IMG/VR virus record: IMGVR_UViG_3300032118_000020 | Location: 1 to 40,716 of that record | Source of the DNA: a virus | DNA: 40,716 nucleotides | Direction: 5' to 3' (one strand) | Part shown: one piece after another, positions 31,290-36,693 of the stretch | Position numbering within the stretch: the stretch's first letter is position 1 | Layout of the letters: the number at the start of each line of letters is the position of its first letter | Made by a program: the position numbers and the translations under genes | Notes under the pieces: generated by a model | The model's database searches: none | What the model was told of the DNA's origin: nothing | What the model saw: the letters and a program-made list of their open reading frames with translations, nothing else

Positions 31290-31766
31290 ATGGCTACTCA
31301 ACCAATGCTGACTGACCTGGAAATGATTCGGCTGTTCTCTAAGGAAGAGATCTTAGATGTGGCTAAGGAATTGGAAATTGCTGTAGATATATCTATTCCC
31401 TACTCTAAGATATTCAATCTCATCATGAACGACATTGTGGACAAGGGCGTCCCGGAGATTGACGAAAATGTATCTGACCTGCTGGCGAGTTTCCTATGCA
31501 GTGTTGGTTTCATAAATGAAGATGGTAGTCTAGTCGATAGAGATAATAGAAAGGAGGAGGATAAACCGAAGCCACCGTGCTGGTCATTCTTTAGCGAGTT
31601 CGACCCCAGTTGCCAGGGATGTGGTGTCAAGCATCCGTGCAGTAAGGCAAGGGTCATGAATCGCCCAGAATGCTTCGGACGATACGAACAAAACGACGAT
31701 AATTGTAAGCAATGTCTTGAATTGAGCGAATGTAGTAAACAATCCAAAATCAGATCTAACAAATAA
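31290..31766 (+). CDS. Cys-rich metal-binding protein, unknown
   Basis: Residues 1-85 of 158 are helical (TDLEMIRLFSKEEILDVAKE) and resemble small SAP/HeH-type modules. The C-terminal 65 residues contain PCWSFFSEFDPSCQGCGVK, HPCSKA, PECFGRYE, NCKCL-like CKQCLELSECSK, where Cys occurs in C-x-x-C and single spacing. From memory, the PECFG-x-C-x-x-C-C pattern recurs in phage proteins and probably holds zinc or a cluster. The start is 4 nt after the previous stop, with TAAGG as a weak site. Confidence 0.62.
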   Translation: MATQPMLTDLEMIRLFSKEEILDVAKELEIAVDISIPYSKIFNLIMNDIVDKGVPEIDENVSDLLASFLCSVGFINEDGSLVDRDNRKEEDKPKPPCWSFFSEFDPSCQGCGVKHPCSKARVMNRPECFGRYEQNDDNCKQCLELSECSKQSKIRSNK

Positions 31767-31779
31767 GGAGAGTATTGAA

Positions 31780-32520
31780 ATGGCACATAATAACATCAAG
31801 CGTCGCCTAGTGCGGCGCAAACCCGTCGAAGAGGAAGAGGAAATCGAGGAACCCGTCGAAGAGGAAGAGGTTGAGGACGAGGAAATCGAGGAGTCCGACG
31901 AGGAAGAGGAAGAAGAGGACGAGGAGTCCGACGAGGAAGAGGAAGAAGAGGAAGTGAAGCCTCGTCGTGGCATCAAGCCTTCCAAGAAGGTCGTCCCGGA
32001 ACCGAAGAAGATCAAGTCTGTCAAGCCGGTCAAGAAAGCCAAGGAGCCTGAGCCTGAGCCTGAGGACGAAGAGGTCGAGGAAGAAGAGGAAGAAGAAGTT
32101 CCTGCCAAGAAGATCAAAGTCCAGAAAGTCGAAACTGTCGTCCTGGGATCTATCGTCGCCGAGGCAATGAACCAGCTCGCTGATGGAAAAGTGATCGTCG
32201 TGAAGAGCATTGGTCATGATAAGTTCGCGATCAGTTATGACGATGCTGCTCCTGCTGTGAAGGAGAAATTGCGTGGTCGTGCGTATTGGGATATCGTTGA
32301 GAATCCCGACTACCGTAAATGGACGCACGAGTGGCATCAGAAGTCCTATGAACAGAAGGTCGCCTTCGCCGAGAAGAAAAAGATCCAGTGGGATCGGCAG
32401 AAGAACCCGAAGGTGGATGTTATCCACCTGACGGAAGCTGTTCGCCGGGCATTGGGTGTCGAGAAGTACCTGCCAGAATATCGCAGTCGATCCGCTCGTA
32501 TGAAAATTCGTGGTGGATAA
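31780..32520 (+). CDS. acidic low-complexity protein with a C-terminal globular domain
   Basis: Residues 15-62 of 246 are almost pure Glu/Asp. A Pro/Lys/Glu-rich spacer follows (about 63-115). Only residues 118-246 look folded (VVLGSIVAEAMNQLADGKVIVV, seen as strand-helix-strand, and WHQKSYEQKVAFAEKKKIQW). Codon use (CGT/CGC Arg, NNC) signals high expression. An acidic tract with a small domain could mimic DNA or act as a scaffold, but no family is recognised. It is followed at 25 nt by a hairpin terminator candidate, so it closes the accessory operon. Confidence 0.65.
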   Translation: MAHNNIKRRLVRRKPVEEEEEIEEPVEEEEVEDEEIEESDEEEEEEDEESDEEEEEEEVKPRRGIKPSKKVVPEPKKIKSVKPVKKAKEPEPEPEDEEVEEEEEEEVPAKKIKVQKVETVVLGSIVAEAMNQLADGKVIVVKSIGHDKFAISYDDAAPAVKEKLRGRAYWDIVENPDYRKWTHEWHQKSYEQKVAFAEKKKIQWDRQKNPKVDVIHLTEAVRRALGVEKYLPEYRSRSARMKIRGG

Positions 32521-32544
32521 AGTTCTAGAATTACATCATGTAGT

Positions 32545-32568
32545 TGGGGCACTAGAAATAGTGCCCCA
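32545..32568 (+). terminator. hairpin terminator candidate after the acidic-protein gene
   Basis: A 10-bp perfect stem TGGGGCACTA / TAGTGCCCCA encloses a GAAA tetraloop. Only a weak T-rich tail follows (GTCCGTTTATC). The position in the 69-nt gap between two gene blocks supports termination or an RNA-stabilising end. Confidence 0.6.
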
Positions 32569-32589
32569 GTCCGTTTATCTGGAGGAAGT

Positions 32590-33582
32590 ATGATAGCCCT
32601 GTTCTACAATGCCTTCAGGAATCCAAATGGCACGATTACCATTACAAACCACATAGCCATGATGTTTAGAGCAATGGGGGAAGAAGTCCGCATCTACAGG
32701 ATGGTCGGGAAACCAGGTAAATCTAAACCACTTACGACAGTTGGTGGTCCACTTGCCAGAGAGATAACATTAGATACAGCAATAGAGATAGTGAATCATA
32801 CACCATCGTTGATGGTTCATTACATGCACGATGGTAGCGACAAGCAGGAATATGCTGTAGAGCTGGTACGCAGAACAGGATTACCATTTATCATTCATGA
32901 CCACCGAGGATTGAAGCCAGAGATGCTAGATGCTGCTAAACATTACAATGCTAGGATTGTATTCATCCGTGATCCTCTCCGCAAGAGATTCAACGAAGAA
33001 AGCAATATCCATTATGATACTATCTTTCTAAAGCATCCTTACATCAGGCACGAAGATGTAGATTGTAAGATAAAGTACAATGCTGTATCATTGGGAAGAG
33101 TTGCTAGGGAAAAGAAGATCGAGATGGTGTGCGAGGCTAACAGATTGCTGCACGGTGATAAGATAATGATTGCTGGTGCAGAGACTGATAGAATCTATTC
33201 ACACTTCACATTAGATAAGAACTATCCAGAATGGAAAAATTATCGTATCAAAGAACCTGGCACAGACCAATATGCTCTTTGCTGCTCCACCAAGTTTAGT
33301 ATAGATATGACCGAGTTCAAAGGAGATGGTGGAGGTACACAGTACACTTTCCTAGAAGCGATGGATGCCGGTAGTGAGCTAGTGCTGAACAGCAGTTGGA
33401 TGAAATTTAGAAATTCCGAGATGCAGGATGGATATAATTGTGTGTCTGTAGGAAGTCCTATAGAATTGGCTGGTGTTGTCATGAAACAACCAAGACCACT
33501 AGAAGGCTACGAGACTACGTTGCGTGCACATTCTGTGGAGGCAGTAGGAGAGGCATGGCTAAATGTTTGTTATGAAAGATAA
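32590..33582 (+). CDS. GT-B glycosyltransferase (family 4-like)
   Basis: In 330 residues, the N-terminal lobe (1-150) opens with IALFYNAFRNPNGTITITNH and contains SLMVHYMHD and PFIIHDHRGL. The C-terminal lobe opens with AVSLGRVAREKKIEMVCEAN, the standard entrance of GT4 enzymes (xxGRl...KG). It has the donor-site-like DGGGTQYTFLEAMDAGSELVL, given here as DGGGTQYTFLEAMDAG. The same motif recurs in the gene at 34025, so the two are paralogues (identical GDGGGTQY). GGAGGAAG lies 4-9 nt before the ATG. It flanks, with that paralogue, a phosphatase gene and a base-modification gene, so sugars may be added to modified DNA bases. This is inference. Confidence 0.75.
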   Translation: MIALFYNAFRNPNGTITITNHIAMMFRAMGEEVRIYRMVGKPGKSKPLTTVGGPLAREITLDTAIEIVNHTPSLMVHYMHDGSDKQEYAVELVRRTGLPFIIHDHRGLKPEMLDAAKHYNARIVFIRDPLRKRFNEESNIHYDTIFLKHPYIRHEDVDCKIKYNAVSLGRVAREKKIEMVCEANRLLHGDKIMIAGAETDRIYSHFTLDKNYPEWKNYRIKEPGTDQYALCCSTKFSIDMTEFKGDGGGTQYTFLEAMDAGSELVLNSSWMKFRNSEMQDGYNCVSVGSPIELAGVVMKQPRPLEGYETTLRAHSVEAVGEAWLNVCYER

Positions 33583-33585
33583 CCT

Positions 33586-34023
33586 ATGAGAATCTACGAG
33601 ATAATACCTAACAAGTTGTATGTCAGTAGAAAAACAAACGATGTTCCGATTGAAAAGAAATTGCCCCAGCTGGAAGAACTTGGTATCGATGTTATTGTAA
33701 ATATGTGTTGCGAGAAAGACGAGGATTTGGTTTATGAGATGTATGAATACATAAGTTTCTATCAGCCAGATGGAAAAAGTCCGAATGTGGAAGCATATGA
33801 TAGGATGGCGCAGTATCTGGTTGGCAAGATAGAAGTTGGTCATGTAGTCTTGGTTCATTGTAAGCACGGAAGGAATAGGTCTGGCTTCCTTGCTGGTGTT
33901 GTGGTCATGTATCTGAAGAATATCAGTGGCAAGAAAGCCAGGATGTTGGTTCAGGAGAAGAGACCGAAGTCAATACACAGCGTATATATGTATCGTGCGT
34001 TGGACGAACTGGAGTTGGAGTGA
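33586..34023 (+). CDS. dual-specificity / tyrosine phosphatase-like protein
   Basis: The P-loop VHCKHGRNRSG has nucleophile Cys92 and Arg98 and matches HCxxGxxRS exactly. Upstream, IIPNKLYVSRKTNDVP and LEELGIDVIVNM are typical of small DSP-fold enzymes. A general-acid Asp is plausible in QPDGKSP. At 145 residues it is a minimal single-domain phosphatase. Such enzymes remove phosphate from Tyr/Ser/Thr, RNA 5' ends, phosphoinositides or sugars. In this cassette, flanked by two transferases and followed by a hydroxymethyluracil-kinase-family protein, removal of phosphate from a modified base or sugar is attractive but unproven. Confidence 0.85.
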   Translation: MRIYEIIPNKLYVSRKTNDVPIEKKLPQLEELGIDVIVNMCCEKDEDLVYEMYEYISFYQPDGKSPNVEAYDRMAQYLVGKIEVGHVVLVHCKHGRNRSGFLAGVVVMYLKNISGKKARMLVQEKRPKSIHSVYMYRALDELELE

Positions 34024-34024
34024 T

Positions 34025-35074
34025 ATGAAAATCTCATTGTTCTATATGTCAAAGGTAGGATTCGGTGGATTCGTGAAATACACATCTGAATTGTACAAAG
34101 CATTTCAGAGGATGGGTCATGATGTCAACCTGTACAAGATACGTTCCAGATGGGAGAATAAACTGAGGGACTTCAACGAGGGAGTTCAGAGTAGGAACAT
34201 TTCCATCATCGATGCTGAAGAGATAATTGCTAAGTCCGATGCTGCCATAGTTACAGCGACATGGTGGAAAGGTTGGTATGAAAATGTGCAGGCATTGATT
34301 GAGATGGGAGCCGAAGTGGTAATCCATGACCACACCGAATACAACAAAGACTTTCTAAATTTTCTAGACAATTATCAGGTCAGACCAATTGTCATTCGCA
34401 AGGCAAGTGAGCGGCATTTGCAAGAAGAGGGATTAGACCCAGTGTTCATTCCGCATCCTTACATTCCTTTCATGAGCCATGAGTTCAGGATTTCCAACAA
34501 GCCAAGACCATTGCATGCTATCAGTGTTTGTCGCTTGGACTTTGATAAGCGTACGCATATGCTCATAGAAGCAAACGAGTTGTTGCCATTCAATAAGCGC
34601 ATACATCTTTGGGGAGCACATGTCAGGATGTATATGTACAACAAGATTGTGCATAAGTATAAAGGTTGGGACGATGATAAGCATTACACTGGTCCGTGCT
34701 ATCTTCGTGCTCAGCAGAATTTCAGTAAGGAATTAGGATATGCTGTAGAATTGAATGGTCGTGCGGAGTTCTCAGTTGATATGTCAGCGATTGTTGGCGA
34801 TGGTGGAGGTACACAGTACAGCTTTCTTCAGGCTATGGATGCTGGGGCTGTTGTGGTCGTGAATTCAGATTGGGTTTATGGATACACAGACGAGATGCAG
34901 CATGCGGAAAATTGTATTGCTGTCGAGGATGTCGACGATTTGGTGTCTTTGTTAAAACATAATACAAGGCAAGATGTTATTGGTCATGTTTATGGTGCTG
35001 AGGAGATATTGGAAAATCATAGACCGAAGAAGATTGTTCCTCAGTACATAAAGTTCTTGAGAGGTGAGATATGA
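34025..35074 (+). CDS. GT-B glycosyltransferase (family 4-like), paralogue of the 32590 gene
   Basis: ATG 34025 (GGAGTTGGAGTGAT upstream) is used; the frame extends back through the phosphatase gene without support. The 349-residue protein has KISLFYMSKVGFGGFVKYTS at the N-terminal Gly loop, EVVIHDHTEY, AISVCRLDFDKRTHMLIEAN at the start of the second lobe, and GDGGGTQYSFLQAMDAGAVVVV in the donor region, quoted as GDGGGTQYSFLQAMDAG. The layout parallels the transferase at 32590, so a duplication enclosing the phosphatase gene is likely. It overlaps the following base-modification gene by 4 nt (ATGA). Confidence 0.75.
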   Translation: MKISLFYMSKVGFGGFVKYTSELYKAFQRMGHDVNLYKIRSRWENKLRDFNEGVQSRNISIIDAEEIIAKSDAAIVTATWWKGWYENVQALIEMGAEVVIHDHTEYNKDFLNFLDNYQVRPIVIRKASERHLQEEGLDPVFIPHPYIPFMSHEFRISNKPRPLHAISVCRLDFDKRTHMLIEANELLPFNKRIHLWGAHVRMYMYNKIVHKYKGWDDDKHYTGPCYLRAQQNFSKELGYAVELNGRAEFSVDMSAIVGDGGGTQYSFLQAMDAGAVVVVNSDWVYGYTDEMQHAENCIAVEDVDDLVSLLKHNTRQDVIGHVYGAEEILENHRPKKIVPQYIKFLRGEI

Positions 35075-35982
35075 AGACATTCAAGAAAGATATGTTGGGA
35101 TGGTATTGGCATTTCATCAATGAACGACACGCTATCTATGTGCGAAGGAGTAGAGGAGATTCGTGGCCGTGGACTGAAGATGAGATACTTATGACATACA
35201 AGTTTACCAATGTCTTCAGAGAGTTGGATACTGGCACAATATGGTGTCGTGAAAATATTCGTGAGCCGTATGCTATGCATCCCGAACTGTTCTTCAACAT
35301 CGCGATGTATCGTCTGTATAATTATTGGCCATCTGCTCAAGAGATAATGGATAAGATTGGTTTTGTAGAGAAGTTGAGCCAGTTGAATAAGGTTGCTGGA
35401 TTGATGTATAAAAGACAGGCACGAGGAGAACGTGTATTCACTGGCGCACATATGATAACTGGCACATTGGGTGGAAATAAAATTCATCAGGTGTTTGAAT
35501 TGTGTCTGGGAGATTTGTGGAATAATCGTAAGGAATTAGAACCACATCCAGAAGACAATCTTCAGTTAGCATTCAATCGTCTGAATAAGAATTGTCCTGG
35601 CTATGGTCCGTTCATCAGCTATGAAGTCATAACAGATTTGCGACATACCAGATATCTAGAGAAAGCCAGCGATGTTTACATCTGGGCTAATCCAGGTCCT
35701 GGCGCGAAGAGAGGTGTGTGTAGGCTACTCGGTCTGAAGGTAAGTACTGCAGAGGGTGGAAAAGCCTCCAGGGACGTCCAGGCGGAATACCCGAATGATT
35801 TAGGGTATATTACTTATATGCAGGAGCTGGTAAAAACGCAGGATGATAGGAAGGCTAGATATGTGCCGAGGATGGAAATGCGTGATGTGGAACATTCTCT
35901 GTGTGAATGGGACAAATATGAAAGAGCTAGGAACGGTGAAGGAAGACCAAGGAGTAGATATACACCACCACATCTTCGGTAG
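35071..35982 (+). CDS. 5-hmdU DNA kinase helical-domain / aGPT-PPLase-like base-modification enzyme
   Basis: In 303 residues the hallmark is WYWHFINERHAIYVRRSRGD (from 11), then WPWTEDEIL (32-40) and YKFTNVFRELD (43-53). A helix-hairpin-helix-like CPGYGPFISYEVITDLRH (175-192) and NPGPGAKRG (207-215) follow. This order defines, from memory, the family variously named 5-hmdU DNA kinase helical domain or alpha-glutamyl/putrescinyl thymine pyrophosphorylase clade. It is a DNA-glycosylase-fold group found in phages with hypermodified thymine. Members act on 5-hydroxymethyluracil or its pyrophosphate ester in phage DNA. The kinase P-loop partner is not visible here. Its ATGA overlap with the transferase upstream argues for a joint pathway. 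Confidence 0.78.
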   Translation: MKTFKKDMLGWYWHFINERHAIYVRRSRGDSWPWTEDEILMTYKFTNVFRELDTGTIWCRENIREPYAMHPELFFNIAMYRLYNYWPSAQEIMDKIGFVEKLSQLNKVAGLMYKRQARGERVFTGAHMITGTLGGNKIHQVFELCLGDLWNNRKELEPHPEDNLQLAFNRLNKNCPGYGPFISYEVITDLRHTRYLEKASDVYIWANPGPGAKRGVCRLLGLKVSTAEGGKASRDVQAEYPNDLGYITYMQELVKTQDDRKARYVPRMEMRDVEHSLCEWDKYERARNGEGRPRSRYTPPHLR

Positions 35983-35998
35983 TTTAGTTGTATAGGAG
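35980..35998 (+). promoter_or_regulatory. AAGTTTAG element 4
   Basis: TAGTTTAGTTGTATAGGAG lies at the stop of the base-modification gene and merges into the shared leader TAGGAGGCTGATATG of the next gene. It is identical to element 3 from AGTTTAG through TATAGG. Confidence 0.35.
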
Positions 35999-36004
35999 GC
36001 TGAT

Positions 36005-36319
36005 ATGAAAGGAAGAATGTACTACTATAAGGATATGTTCAAGCTGAAGGACAGAGATCGGTGTAGGATCACCGAGAAGGTAGTCGTTATTCTCAAGAAG
36101 AAATTCAGCAAGACGATGGGGTATCCTGCCGAAGAAATCCATGCTAGGAGAGAGGAAGTGGCGAAAGATGCCAGGGAATTGGTGGTCAGAGTTTCAAATG
36201 GAATACCTCCTGGTCATGTGATAATGTATCCTGTGATAATCAGATCCGCAAGAATCTATAATAAGGAGAGGGAACCATGGCACCGAAAAGAGTCGAAGTC
36301 ACCAAAGAAGCATTCCTGA
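36005..36319 (+). CDS. small basic protein, unknown
   Basis: This 104-residue Lys/Arg-rich protein carries the shared leader (35993-36007). Predicted features are an N-terminal basic helix, a central helix (EEIHARREEVAKDARELVV), a strand (HVIMYPVIIRSARI) and a basic C-terminal tail rich in Lys, Ser and Pro. It could bind nucleic acid. No family is recognised. It overlaps the Nmad1 gene by 43 nt. Confidence 0.6.
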   Translation: MKGRMYYYKDMFKLKDRDRCRITEKVVVILKKKFSKTMGYPAEEIHARREEVAKDARELVVRVSNGIPPGHVIMYPVIIRSARIYNKEREPWHRKESKSPKKHS

Positions 36320-36693
36320 GAACGTTGATAAACGCTTGTATCGCCTCAGACGATACATTATCTCACTTGATTGTAGAGATTACCAACCTGGTCTATGATA
36401 AGAATCAGGATTACGGAGATGCTTGGCAGCGGTATGGTATCTTCACGCCACTGATAAGAATCAATGACAAGATCCTGCGTGTGGAAACATTATCTGACGG
36501 TCGCATTGCGCTTGTGGCATCAGAGGGTATTGCCGAAACATTGAAAGATATAATCGGCTATGCAACTCTTGCGCTGATGTATCTTGACAATGACGAAGTG
36601 AAAGCAATGCTTCCTAAGAAACAACCAGTGGCTATGCCTGGGCAAATGTTATTTCCGTTCATGATGAATGACGATGAAACCGAGCCAGAATAA
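36277..36693 (+). CDS. Nmad1 / DUF1599 nucleotide-modification-associated protein
   Basis: The 138-residue protein shows LVYDKNQDYGDAWQRYG (DYGDAW at 45-50), RINDKILRVETL (61-72) and AETLKDIIGYATLAL (86-100). These are the K-N-x-D-Y-G, R-x-x-D-K-x-x-R and D-x-x-x-YA elements of DUF1599, renamed nucleotide modification associated domain 1 because of its repeated association with phage base-modification genes. MazG-like helical bundles share such a layout, so nucleotide hydrolysis is a possible activity. AGGAGAGGGAACC precedes the ATG. It overlaps the polymerase gene by 26 nt. Confidence 0.78.
   Translation: MAPKRVEVTKEAFLRTLINACIASDDTLSHLIVEITNLVYDKNQDYGDAWQRYGIFTPLIRINDKILRVETLSDGRIALVASEGIAETLKDIIGYATLALMYLDNDEVKAMLPKKQPVAMPGQMLFPFMMNDDETEPE

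Noticed and set aside
31584-32427. Long antisense Ser-rich and Leu-rich frames opposite the acidic protein gene
   Set aside because: They are mirror images of the Glu/Asp codon repeats on the + strand, with no ribosome-binding sites and low-complexity products.
33926-34024. N-terminal extension of the 34025 glycosyltransferase into the phosphatase gene
   Set aside because: The extension is an out-of-frame reading of the phosphatase C-terminus; ATG 34025 has its own GGAG site and starts the family's first strand.
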